Part shown: positions 57,001 through 64,000 of the stretch, one piece after another | How positions within the stretch are numbered: position 1 is the first letter of the stretch | Layout of the letters: every line of letters starts with the position of its first letter | Source of the DNA: Pseudoalteromonas luteoviolacea H33-S | GTDB taxonomy: Bacteria; Pseudomonadota; Gammaproteobacteria; Enterobacterales; Alteromonadaceae | Assembly: GCF_001625695.1 (NCBI RefSeq) | Contig: NZ_AUXY01000054.1 | Coordinates: 1-64,000 of the forward strand | DNA: 64,000 nt | Reading direction: 5' to 3' | The notes under the pieces: generated by a model | The model's input: the letters and a program-made list of their open reading frames with translations, nothing else | What the model was told of the DNA's origin: nothing | Databases searched by the model: none | Position numbers and translations under genes: made by a program

Positions 57001-57317
57001 ACCCCCTCATTTAGCTTAACGAGGAGCGGTATATGGTATGCACATCGCTGTGAGTCTAGGTTATCTACAAACAGTAATCTTGCCTGTGTGTTTGATAGTT
57101 GCATAGGCTTGATGGCTGGCCATTTCAAGAATGCAGCCTCAGAGCGAATGTTATGGGCGCTGAGCAGCGCCAATATATCCGCTTTATGAGTTTTGAGTGT
57201 CGTGAGCAAGGTTGGCGCTACGTTATCCTCATATCCCAGTGCCAACGTATCTTGCTCGGACACCCACACGCGCAATTTTTGCGCGTGAAGATGGTTGATT
57301 AATTGATGCATATCCAT
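51036..57317 (-). CDS. NRPS 2: TubC-C-A-PCP-C-A-PCP (modules 3 and 4)
   Basis: A 2,093-residue two-module synthetase. Residues 1-55 are a TubC-type docking domain. C (about 70-490) has HHIVFDA at 196-202, with Ala where the motif normally has Gly. The A domain of module 3 (TSGSTG near 655) has a pocket reading D-A-E-V-I-G-E-V-T-K, no match I know; two acids suggest a polar or basic residue. PCP Ser is in LGGNSVSA near 1024. C of module 4 has HHIAFDG near 1200. Its A domain (TSGTTG near 1657) reads D-A-C-F-F-G-E-V-C-K, also unassigned. The last PCP Ser is in LGGSSIVA near 2036. The tail DDEFEMEI is acidic. No epimerase or methyltransferase domain is present. Confidence 0.92.
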   Translation of the reverse strand: MDMHQLINHLHAQKLRVWVSEQDTLALGYEDNVAPTLLTTLKTHKADILALLSAHNIRSEAAFLKWPAIKPMQLSNTQARLLFVDNLDSQRCAYHIPLLVKLNEGVNKEDITNNVDQVVAKHPLLNSYIIEDARGLSCQTQLNPLSYSSRRVTSTAELKSQVYEAIHTPFTLSHEAPFKVCFYQLNNDTYCLFLWHHIVFDAWSMRVFFDELAGQCTIQTPATTSYFDYVRWQSKQNFATAHQYWQQQLSGAHPTQIQATQYQQVGSSQAQNHYFSLCRTQSNAVKQLAKQFNTTPYVILLSQFVYQIAQYSGESDIVIGAPTDNRDHPQTQDIIGCLVNTLLLRVNTSNHANFSELIQQTANTLKSAKQHQHLPFDEQLQYLDGATNSALPSLMFSLQRFGSDLVDEFNLPFKRADEFNNDELYNPVKCDLRLAFDDSQEELQGQLNYDPSKFDLDFIVHFANTYQITLAKAIENPERSLNLGHVNALPSFECMHQEVAQHRSLYQNFKHVALTHSSDVALRYQQQSISYSSLLGQVEHLAKHLKHHMEQQASSTVALMYERSPEMIIALLAVLAAGGHYVPLNPTQGSHRNEFILNDCGAKILLHSISVKTSLSELNFSHTAITIDELSETRTPDIELGTRQHDQLAYAIYTSGSTGSPKGVLVEDRQVLALIESTTSYYQFDNTEHVCALPPYYFDAFVEPLFLALLNGATFIVPTEQEVNSPEKINALLSDDVTHLVASPAILNALTRPQKSQLKRVITGGEACNRQLLETWKPLLFIEYGPTEATVTSSIYATKTNVQTPANIGKPLEHCAFIIVDEQLNALPDYCPGEILISGHGISRGYLNLESQNRSRFIELNGTHYYRTGDIARRLANGDYQYLGRNDRQVKLRGLRIELTEIENALLMHPGINQACVKVQNSAQGDALVAYLCGETVSVRAINSTLKTYLPEYMHPSAISWLPALPLTANGKVNLAALEPIEISSSEQYRPPRNHLEQALCKLWQTELNLPQVGIDDDYFMLGGNSVSAMSLVAKMQHQHGIVIELKQFLAARTIAKISHQDLAKDTISVVNAPLVEQGLTHQQTALLVNEQLSPNAAAYHIPLFLECDTVHKQQALLNAIQDFIAHYPILRTTYKQDTTGQWCYHRTLEDIHLENLSLDELSQFTQRRFELTHQAPLRIALINSPTTSNYAIYMVFHHIAFDGWSTRVLLQSLDAILNGQSHTPAPVQFKEYAAWQSQRSEQDLDFWQTRFAGLSLAPWETDTPRQAVNDHIGESIDFTFADDLTHKLRAFAKAQNTSLYTVLLTAYQLSLCLWSQREHVVVGSPSDNRPSECRQAVGYFVNTLPHILQKQDSQSFCTHIKNNQSYLIEAKAHESVSLDKLSNAVEPTRAAGVTPLFQTFFSLDQFNISEQQSPHFEVAKRSTQVGGEYTPAKFDWNLICRDDGTTLLAQFIFMASYYESDRCQQFLDFFTVYINNLCDYSEQPICDVPMISQREFKSLMPNTDITPPSFLAQFSAAVQSHSDKVALRYQDTEITYAQLDKVSDHIAHQLSTCTPSIVSNIALYFEKGAVAPVIMLSALKAGIPFVSLSTNHPVTRNLEILTLAQTDLIVCEHAAPDWYKGQSLVIDLDKLLLKHTLDDFEPLTYPQDKLAYLIFTSGTTGKPKGAMLHHGGLANLCQHMRHSHQLENAEQVIASQFAEYVFDASICEIFPALAAGAQLEVVPETMRKDPTALCQFLVERQVKVAFLPTVLINQFADKIAQIQLQLLFTGGSKLNPVDIKLAETFLNEYGLSETSVCVTQAQVICNQPIKIGHAISNTQTFILDAEKNILPKGAIGELYVGGQPIGLGYWQNPQQTAKHFDQHAFAHGHQQITSYLYRTGDLVRLDKHNGLEFIARADQQWDIDGHRIEPAEIECKLLKHPDVKQAAAHLIKTHAGANSLVAYIVTDHADTSSIQHWFNAQVPHYMQLTHVTAMATLPLTLNGKLDTSKLPTVIIEHNTDIQAPETETEKALAPLWSEYLGVANTDLNQHFFALGGSSIVAAKLVSQYSTQLNMDIPLSLLLTHPTFKAFAQAIAERQQQSQISDDEFEMEI

Positions 57318-57319
57318 TG

Positions 57320-60300
57320 CTACAGCTCCATTACTTGAGCAGAAGCTGAGCTCGGTTCGTCACTGTTTGAATCACAAATATCAATGAGATCCAATGTGTC
57401 TAAGTGCTGTGCCAAAGCCGCTACTGAAGGACTCGCGATAATCGCCGATAATGGAATAGCCAGTTGATGCCACTTTTGCGCGTTGCGAACAAGTTGCACG
57501 GCTAGGATAGAGTTCCCTCCTAATCGATAGAAATTATCGTGGATACCCACTTTTTCTAACCCTAATGTCTGTTGCCAAATCTCGCAAAGCAGAGCTTCCC
57601 GCTCATTTGTTGGCGCGACAAATTGTTTAGTCTGGTTGAGTGTGGGTAATGGCAGTGCCTTACTATCCAATTTACCATTCACAGTTAAAGGCATAGAGGT
57701 TTGCTGACAGATCGCATCAGGGACCATATAAGCTGGCAAATGTGTTTTAAGCTGGTTTAAAAAATCATTTTCATCGAAAAGGGCCTCAGGATGCATCACA
57801 ACATACCCACTGAGTGCTGTTTGTTGCTGGCGCGTATAAGTGATCACCGCAGCTTCCTTCACACCTTCAATATTAAGCAAATGTGATTCGATCTCACCGA
57901 GCTCAATACGGTGGCCTCGTATTTTGATTTGATTGTCGAGTCGGCCTAAATATTCTAAGTGGCCATTTGGTAATAATCTGGCTTTATCACCCGTTTTGTA
58001 GGCTCTTACCATTTGGCCATTTAAAGAGAGCTCAAGGAATCGATCATGAGTCAACTCTCTTTGGTTGAGGTAACCTTTTGCAAGACCTGCACCGCTCACA
58101 AATAGCTCGCCTTGCGCACCCACTGGCACAGGTTGCAGCTGGCTATCCAAAATAAATACTTGCATATCATTTAATGGCTTACCAATATCAGCGATATGCG
58201 AATTCATCTTTGGCTCTAGCGGTAGAGAGGTTACGTGCACAGTGGTTTCTGTGATCCCGTACATATTGACTAATTGAATGTGCTCACCAAAGTGCTTCCA
58301 CCATGGGGCCAAGCGTGAATAATTTAGTTGCTCTCCCCCGAATATGACCGTTCTTAAACGACTAAGTGTGGCATTTGATTCAATTGCGATGTCGCTAAAA
58401 TTGTAAAACGCGCTCGGTGTTTGGTTAAGTACAGTAATACCAAACTGCTCACATTGTTTGACAAACCCAAAACTGTCGCGTGCCTGCGCATAGCTAGGGA
58501 TAAATAACTGCCCGCCATGGCAAAGCGCTCCCCAAATTTCCCAGACACTGAAATCAAAAATAGTATCGTGATAAAGCACCCATGTATCTTGGTTACTGAA
58601 TTGATATTGCTGCTGTGTTGCAGAAAGTAACCGTGTGACATTTTCATGAGTTTGTATAACCCCTTTGGGTTGACCTGTCGTCCCTGAGGTATAGATGATA
58701 TATGCGTTGTCTTTTGGAGTCGGTTGAATGCTTGGTGCGCAGCATTGGGGGAACTCACCTTCTATATTAAATAGCGGCCAATCGAGTTGTTGTGTATCTG
58801 TCAGTGTGGCAATGCTTTCAGTATTACTCAGTACTATTTGTAATTTAGCATCAGATATAACAAATTCGTTTCTTGCTGCTGGTGCTCTGGTAGAGATCGG
58901 AACATAGGCTGCACCTGCTTTCAGTACGGCGAGCATCGCGATAACGGTATCTATAGAAGGAGTAAAATAGAGTCCAATATAGCTTTGTTGGCCAAATTGC
59001 TGCAATAAGTTGCCAGCTAGCTTATCTGCACGGTCATTTAACTCTTGATAGCTCATTTTTCTATCAGTGGTCAACAGTGCTGTTTGGTCTGGTTGTGCTG
59101 TAACTTGTGCTGTGAGCAGCGATAGCAGATCAGTTTTATGGTATTGCTCTGGTTGTTTGTTGGTCTGAGGCGGGCTTGTCAGCGTTAGCTGCTCAATGGG
59201 TAATTCGCCATCCGTCTTAATAAGTTGAGCAAGGATATGGTTAAAGTTTTCACTTAACGCATCAACAAACCAAGGGTCGTAACGGTTTAAGTCAAACTCC
59301 CATAGCATGGTAATTGAATCATCTTGGTCTTGTCCCATTCGAGTAATTACAACGATATTGAGCTCGAATTTTGATGACTGACTGCTGATGGCTTCGTAAT
59401 ATTGTATGTTATCCAAGCCGGGTAACGTCAGATCTGGTAGCGGTGAGTCATGGAAGCTGAAACAGATTTGGAATAGCGGATTGACCCCCTTAATACGCTC
59501 AGGATTGACATCGGCAACGACTTCTGTGAAAGGCAGAGTTTGATTTGCCAGCATATCATTACTTACCTCGAAGCAATGTTGTACGAGTGAGTTGACACTC
59601 ATTTCTGCGCTTTGTTTTACGCGTGCAACCACGGTGCTCACTAGCATCCCTATGGTGTTTTCGACATTGGTGTAGCTGCGGTTCGCTACCCCTGAGCCGA
59701 CACAAATATCTTGATCACCACTGAAGCGAGATAAGACGATATTCAGTGCAGCCAATGCGACAGAAAAAGGCGTGACTTGATTTTGTTGGCTGTAAGATTT
59801 CACGTCATTCCAAAGTGCTCGGGATAGCTTGACGCGATGTGCTCTGCCTCGTTCAGTGGGGGCATCTCCTAGACGAGATACAGGTAGATTAATACGTCCC
59901 GGTGCATCTTTTAACTGCTCTTTCCAAAACTGTCGTTGATGAGATGCTTGTTCTGAACTCAGCCAGTCATGTTGATAGGCTGCGTAATCGGCATATTGTG
60001 TAATTTCAGGCAAAGTGGCTTTGTCTGCACCATCTAAGCGTTGTTTGTAGCAACTGAATAGGTGGTTAATGAAGATATTAGATGACCATCCGTCATGCAC
60101 TAGATGATGCTCGATATGGATTAAGACATATTTATCTTGATGCGTTTTAACAATGGCAAAACGTGCCAGTGGGAGCTGGTCTATCGCAAAAATATCATTC
60201 ATATCTCCATTTACAAGCTTGTCGACATGTTCAAGTGCCACGGACTCTGAGTATTCACTAAAGTCGAAGTAGGGAACATCTTGTTTGTAATTTGGATCTA

Positions 60301-62305
60301 TATACTGGATTGGTTCATGTAAATCATAGTAGGTGCGAAAAACAGCGTGATTATCCACAACATCTTGAATTGCCCCCTGCATGGCAGGCACATCTAATTC
60401 CCCAGTAAAGGTGGTGGTGCATTTTGCATGATATGCTTTATCACTCGGATCTGCTTTTGCTAGGAACCAAATAGCGCGTTGCTGCAAAGAGAGTGGGATC
60501 GCATGTTGGAGTTTTTCATGGCGCTTTGGCAAGGCGATGGTTTCGAATTTTTGCGATTGTAAAGCTTGCCATACTTGCCCTGCACTGCGATGACGGTAAA
60601 TGAGCGCGGCGGGCACACTGATATTTAAATGTTGAAAGAGTTGGTTACTTAAGTTGATAACAGAGAGCGAGTCACCGCCTTGTTGAAAAAAGTCTTGCTC
60701 CCACTCTAATCCGGGCAAACAGAAAGACTGAAATTGCGCCAAAAACTGTTGCTGAGATGAGTCAAGATCGACATAGTTTGCAGGTTGCATCGTCGTCAGC
60801 TCAGAGCTTGAAAGAGCGTGAGCATCAACTTTGCCATTCTCTGTCATGGGGAGTGCATCTAGGTACTGATAGTGATCTGGTACCATATAGTCGGGCAGTG
60901 TACTGGTGACAAGATCATTGATGCGTTTAGTAAGGGGGTTATCAGGTGTTTCATGAGTTACGACAAAGGCAACTAAAAACTTTGTATTCGTATGCTTTAC
61001 GACCTGACAGCTAACGAGTTTAACAGTGTCATGTTGTGCAATTACTTGCTCAATTTCCCCTAGCTCAATGCGAAATCCTCGCAGTTTAACCTGGTTGTCA
61101 TTGCGGCCGATAAAGTGATAGTTCTTGCCATCGAAGCGGGCTAAATCACCAGATTTGTAGAGTTTTTCGAAATGAGGAGGATCTATGTCTGCTTGATAAA
61201 ATGGGTTATCAATAAAGCGAGCTTGTGTTAAATCAGGTCGATTTAAATAGCCTTTGGCGATGCCTGCGCCACTAATATATAACTCGCCACTTTCTCCATC
61301 ATCGACCGCATCGAGCTGATCATTGAGTAAATAAAGTCGTGTATGCACAAATGGCTTACCAATATTGAATTCAGAATGACTTTCTGAGTATTCATTGGCG
61401 CAAGTGCCCACTGTATATTCAGTCGGTCCGTAGCCATTAAAAATACGGGTGACTTTTGATATCTGCTTTAGCATATCAAGGTTAGGGGTCTCACCTGCTA
61501 CGACTAATGTTTCTAATGTATGTAGATGTTTTAAATCCATTAATGCCAATAAAGCGGGGGGAATACTGGCAAACTGAATCGCGTTGTTGGCAAGAAGCTC
61601 TCCCAAAGCAGTCGCGTCATGACGTTGCTCTTCATTGGCAATGTAAACTGTCTGACCTAGCATCAGCTGAGTGATCAACTCGAATATACTGGCATCAAAG
61701 ATATAGGATGCAAACAAGAGTGCACGTTCGATTTTATCAATACCAAAGCGGTTGATCTGCGCCTCAGCTAAATATAATAAATTCTGGTAGGGGATTTCGA
61801 CCCCTTTAGGATTACCAGTTGTGCCTGAGGTATAAATGACATAAGCGATATCAGACATAGCAGAGTGTGGCGGGGTAAACGCTTGTGTACTCGCTGACTC
61901 AATTGATACTGTGGGATAATCGCTAAATACCCCTGAATTTTGAAATTTACTATGCGTCAAAATTAAAGCGGGTTGACTGTCTTCAATAATAAATTGGCAA
62001 CGAGAGATTGGGGCTTCAGTCGAGATAGGGATATAACCTTTTCCTGATTGGATTGCAGCGAGAATACCGATTACCATATCAATACCCCGCTCAAGATATA
62101 GTGCCACATAAGGTGACTCAGATGGATTCTCTTGAGCATGTTGTTGAATATTAGCAGCAACTCTTTCAACTTGAATTTCAAGCTCTTGATAGCTTATTTG
62201 GTCTTCGCCAAAAATTAAGGCAACATTATTTGCGTATGCTGAGAAAGCATGTTTTAAAATAGCTTGAGGGTGCTCGCTGTTATGAATTGATATGTTTGCA
62301 GTCAT
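57320..62305 (-). CDS. NRPS 1: A-PCP-C-A(Thr)-PCP (loading module and module 2)
   Basis: A 1,661-residue initiation protein that opens directly with an adenylation domain (about 15-500; YTSGTTGNPKG near 157), with no starter condensation domain, so the first residue should have a free amino group. The module 1 pocket reads D-A-F-S-V-A-G-V-G-K, unassigned, perhaps aromatic. PCP Ser546 is in QGGDSLSV. The C domain (about 605-1030) has HHLVHDG. The module 2 A domain (TSGTTG near 1205) reads D-F-W-N-I-G-M-V-H-K, the textbook threonine code. The last PCP Ser is in LGGNSILA near 1597. The C-terminus is acidic and ends VMEL. GAAGGAT precedes the ATG. NRPS 2 starts 2 bp after its stop. Confidence 0.92.
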   Translation of the reverse strand: MTANISIHNSEHPQAILKHAFSAYANNVALIFGEDQISYQELEIQVERVAANIQQHAQENPSESPYVALYLERGIDMVIGILAAIQSGKGYIPISTEAPISRCQFIIEDSQPALILTHSKFQNSGVFSDYPTVSIESASTQAFTPPHSAMSDIAYVIYTSGTTGNPKGVEIPYQNLLYLAEAQINRFGIDKIERALLFASYIFDASIFELITQLMLGQTVYIANEEQRHDATALGELLANNAIQFASIPPALLALMDLKHLHTLETLVVAGETPNLDMLKQISKVTRIFNGYGPTEYTVGTCANEYSESHSEFNIGKPFVHTRLYLLNDQLDAVDDGESGELYISGAGIAKGYLNRPDLTQARFIDNPFYQADIDPPHFEKLYKSGDLARFDGKNYHFIGRNDNQVKLRGFRIELGEIEQVIAQHDTVKLVSCQVVKHTNTKFLVAFVVTHETPDNPLTKRINDLVTSTLPDYMVPDHYQYLDALPMTENGKVDAHALSSSELTTMQPANYVDLDSSQQQFLAQFQSFCLPGLEWEQDFFQQGGDSLSVINLSNQLFQHLNISVPAALIYRHRSAGQVWQALQSQKFETIALPKRHEKLQHAIPLSLQQRAIWFLAKADPSDKAYHAKCTTTFTGELDVPAMQGAIQDVVDNHAVFRTYYDLHEPIQYIDPNYKQDVPYFDFSEYSESVALEHVDKLVNGDMNDIFAIDQLPLARFAIVKTHQDKYVLIHIEHHLVHDGWSSNIFINHLFSCYKQRLDGADKATLPEITQYADYAAYQHDWLSSEQASHQRQFWKEQLKDAPGRINLPVSRLGDAPTERGRAHRVKLSRALWNDVKSYSQQNQVTPFSVALAALNIVLSRFSGDQDICVGSGVANRSYTNVENTIGMLVSTVVARVKQSAEMSVNSLVQHCFEVSNDMLANQTLPFTEVVADVNPERIKGVNPLFQICFSFHDSPLPDLTLPGLDNIQYYEAISSQSSKFELNIVVITRMGQDQDDSITMLWEFDLNRYDPWFVDALSENFNHILAQLIKTDGELPIEQLTLTSPPQTNKQPEQYHKTDLLSLLTAQVTAQPDQTALLTTDRKMSYQELNDRADKLAGNLLQQFGQQSYIGLYFTPSIDTVIAMLAVLKAGAAYVPISTRAPAARNEFVISDAKLQIVLSNTESIATLTDTQQLDWPLFNIEGEFPQCCAPSIQPTPKDNAYIIYTSGTTGQPKGVIQTHENVTRLLSATQQQYQFSNQDTWVLYHDTIFDFSVWEIWGALCHGGQLFIPSYAQARDSFGFVKQCEQFGITVLNQTPSAFYNFSDIAIESNATLSRLRTVIFGGEQLNYSRLAPWWKHFGEHIQLVNMYGITETTVHVTSLPLEPKMNSHIADIGKPLNDMQVFILDSQLQPVPVGAQGELFVSGAGLAKGYLNQRELTHDRFLELSLNGQMVRAYKTGDKARLLPNGHLEYLGRLDNQIKIRGHRIELGEIESHLLNIEGVKEAAVITYTRQQQTALSGYVVMHPEALFDENDFLNQLKTHLPAYMVPDAICQQTSMPLTVNGKLDSKALPLPTLNQTKQFVAPTNEREALLCEIWQQTLGLEKVGIHDNFYRLGGNSILAVQLVRNAQKWHQLAIPLSAIIASPSVAALAQHLDTLDLIDICDSNSDEPSSASAQVMEL

Positions 62306-62462
62306 TATGGTAATCCTTCAAATTAATTAACGCAGTCGCTACACTATGTTGCAATTGTGTTTTCAATATGTGCTTTTTGAGGTGTTTTCTTCTCATTTTT
62401 TGAAAAAAACACGTATTTTCACTTGATAAATAATCAGATTATGTTAACCAAAAGGAATCTTT
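62306..62462. promoter_or_regulatory. Divergent promoter region of the NRPS operon and purT
   Basis: A 157-bp AT-rich gap between the two divergent starts must hold both promoters. I see no clear -35/-10 pair and no recognisable PurR box; an A/T-rich stretch near 62390-62410 (TTTTTTGAAAAAA) could be an upstream element. Confidence 0.45.
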
Positions 62463-63650
62463 ATGCGTATTACCCCTTTGGGAACCCCTTTTTCTCCAAC
62501 GGCATGTAAAATCCTGTTTTGTGGTGGCGGTGAGCTGGGCAAGGAAACTGTGATTGAATTTAAGCGATTAGGGGCAGAGGTCATTGTGTTAGACCGCTAT
62601 GACAACGCGCCAGCCATGCAGGTTGCAGACAGAAGCTATACGCTCTCTATGTTGGATGGTGAACGACTGGCAGAAATTATTCGTGCAGAGCAGCCTGATT
62701 ACATCGTGCCAGAAATTGAGGCGATTGCCACAGATACACTGGTTGAGTTAGAGGCTAAAGGCTTTACGGTTGTACCAACGGCAAAAGCAACACAACTCAC
62801 CATGAATAGAGAGGGGATCCGCCGATTAGCAGCTGAAGAATTAAAGTTAGCGACGTCACCTTATCAATTTGTTGATAGCATCGACGACTTTCGTGCGGCC
62901 ATTGAACATATTGGCATGCCATGTGTAGTGAAGCCGATCATGAGCTCATCAGGTAAAGGGCAAAGTGTGGTAAAAACACATGAGGATATTGAGTCTGCGT
63001 GGCAATATGCACAGCAAGGCGGTAGAGCGGGGCAAGGACGTGTTATTGTTGAGGGCTTTGTCGATTTTGATTATGAAATCACTTTACTGACCATACGCCA
63101 TAGTCAGGGGACTAGCTTTTGTGCACCAATTGGACATGTACAAGCCGGTGGAGACTATCAGCAAAGCTGGCAGCCGCAGGCAATGAGCGAACTAGCATTG
63201 GCACGCAGTAAAGACATAGCTAGCAAAATTACTGAGGCACTCGGTGGTCGCGGCTTGTTTGGTGTAGAGCTATTTATCAAAGGGGACGAGGTTTATTTTA
63301 GTGAGGTATCTCCGCGTCCACATGATACTGGCATGGTGACCTTGATTTCCCAAGATCTGAGTGAGTTTGCTTTGCATGCGCGTGCTGTGCTTGGTTTGCC
63401 AATTCCTGCGATTCACTTTCATGGCCCTTCTGCATCCAGTGTTATTCTTGTTGAAGGTGAGTCTGACCAAGTGCAATTTGGCAATTTAGGGCAAGCATTG
63501 GCAGAAGCCAATACCGATATCCGCTTGTTTGGTAAACCACAGGTTCAAGGTGTCAGGCGCATGGGCGTTGCATTGGCACGAGATAATAGTGTGGATGAAG
63601 CGATAGAAAAAGCAAAACGTGTCAGCGGTGCGGTTGAATATACTGTTTAA
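62463..63650 (+). CDS. purT: Formate-dependent phosphoribosylglycinamide formyltransferase
   Basis: A 395-residue ATP-grasp enzyme that formylates GAR with formate and ATP in purine synthesis. The N-terminal [11 protein letters not shown] near residues 19-29 binds [19 protein letters not shown] near 157-172 is the ATP-grasp loop, and [19 protein letters not shown] near 277-295 closes the active site. AAAGGAATC precedes the ATG. A short GC hairpin, GGGCC / GGCCC (63663-63676), lies after its stop. It is a housekeeping gene; adjacency to the NRPS operon appears incidental. Confidence 0.94.
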   Translation: MRITPLGTPFSPTACKILFCGGGELGKETVIEFKRLGAEVIVLDRYDNAPAMQVADRSYTLSMLDGERLAEIIRAEQPDYIVPEIEAIATDTLVELEAKGFTVVPTAKATQLTMNREGIRRLAAEELKLATSPYQFVDSIDDFRAAIEHIGMPCVVKPIMSSSGKGQSVVKTHEDIESAWQYAQQGGRAGQGRVIVEGFVDFDYEITLLTIRHSQGTSFCAPIGHVQAGGDYQQSWQPQAMSELALARSKDIASKITEALGGRGLFGVELFIKGDEVYFSEVSPRPHDTGMVTLISQDLSEFALHARAVLGLPIPAIHFHGPSASSVILVEGESDQVQFGNLGQALAEANTDIRLFGKPQVQGVRRMGVALARDNSVDEAIEKAKRVSGAVEYTV

Positions 63651-63698
63651 TTGCCTGAAATAGGGCCTTACGGCCCCAAGGTTTGCAGCAAATTAAAC

Positions 63699-64000
63699 CT
63701 ATAAATCAAAATCGATGGCGTAGCTCACATAGACTTTGAGGTCGTCATCGGCATCAAGGTCGGTCTTTATTAAGCCAAAAGTATAGGCATCTTTACTCAG
63801 GCTGACGCCATAATCCATATAGCTGTCATCTTCTCCTGTCCATTCCATGACGGTATCACCACTGGAATTACCAATATGTAAGCCCAGCTCGGCATCTGTG
63901 AAGACAGGGAAAGCAGCACTCAGTTCAACATAGAGCATATCTTCTTCTGTGCTGCTATCGGATTGCGCATGTGTCATATAACTCACTTTTAAACTGACGT
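63699..64000 (-). CDS. TorF-family putative porin, C-terminal part
   Basis: The C-terminal 98 or so residues of an outer-membrane protein whose 5' end lies beyond the window; the frame stays open through 64000. Alternating hydrophobic beta-strands rich in Asp and Tyr (MEWTGEDDSYMDYGVSLSKDAY, shortened here) lead to the final strand KVYVSYAIDFDL. Ending in Leu rather than Phe with a preceding FD is typical of the TIGR02001/TorF family. Role uncertain. Confidence 0.7.
   Translation of the reverse strand, partial: VSLKVSYMTHAQSDSSTEEDMLYVELSAAFPVFTDAELGLHIGNSSGDTVMEWTGEDDSYMDYGVSLSKDAYTFGLIKTDLDADDDLKVYVSYAIDFDL

Overview
The window looks like a piece of the main chromosome of a marine gammaproteobacterium of the Alteromonadales, most probably a Pseudoalteromonas. 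The evidence is moderate-to-low GC, housekeeping blocks in an order typical of that group (yrfG-nudE-cysQ; yheU-yheT-TIGR02444-yheS divergent from yheV; slyX; fkpA; rsd; hemE; speE; speA), aryl-polyene type genes, and a large NRPS locus. The genus is an inference; no rRNA or marker search was possible.

Region 1 (1-8.3 kb): a terminator, a 335-bp tandem repeat tract, then a plus-strand set of aryl-polyene (APE) genes. These are a chain-length-factor-like partial ketosynthase, an acyl carrier protein, an AMP-ligase, an ApeI-like dehydratase, a MIO ammonia-lyase, a thioesterase, a ketosynthase and an ApeP-like dehydratase. Both predicted heterodimer pairs (KS/CLF and DH/DH) are here. The ketoreductase, the initiating KS, acyl/glycosyl transferases, LolA-like carrier and RND/MMPL exporter usual in such clusters are not, so the locus is compact or eroded.

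Region 2 (8.3-17.1 kb): ordinary accessory and housekeeping genes: a two-domain VOC protein, a periplasmic solute-binding-like protein, an SDR, fatty-acid cis/trans isomerase, a peroxiredoxin-like protein, dUTPase, yrfG, nudE and cysQ. Region 3 (17.2-18.4 kb): three tandem initiator tRNA-fMet genes, followed by two divergent small genes encoding related Cys/Ser/Thr-rich peptides with a shared leader. They look like lanthipeptide-type RiPP precursors with no modification enzyme nearby. One is only 55 codons and easily overlooked.

Region 4 (18.5-35.9 kb): a dipeptidase and the conserved yhe/slyX/fkpA/rsd/hemE/speE/speA core, with a candidate small RNA between rsd and hemE. A tandem pair of paralogous acyltransferases and an MscS-type channel follow. 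Region 5 (35.9-45.6 kb): an S41 peptidase fused to a degenerate beta-lactamase-fold domain, a DUF6653 protein, and a rhodanese gene divergent from an ArsR-type regulator with two cysteines (BigR/HlyU type). The regulator is co-transcribed with an RND pump and its adaptor, and two abutting ATTAG-N6-CTAAT palindromes lie in the shared promoter. A nitroreductase and a FAH-family hydrolase follow.

Region 6 (45.7-62.3 kb, minus strand): a four-gene operon of three NRPSs and an MFS transporter. The line reads A-T-C-A-T / TubC-C-A-T-C-A-T / TubC-C-A-T-TE: five adenylation domains and no epimerase. Module 2 carries the Thr specificity code and module 5 the Val code. The terminal thioesterase has Cys in place of the usual Ser nucleophile. 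The product should be a five-residue peptide, X-Thr-X-X-Val, released or cyclised by the Cys-TE. purT and the C-terminal end of a TorF-family porin close the window.
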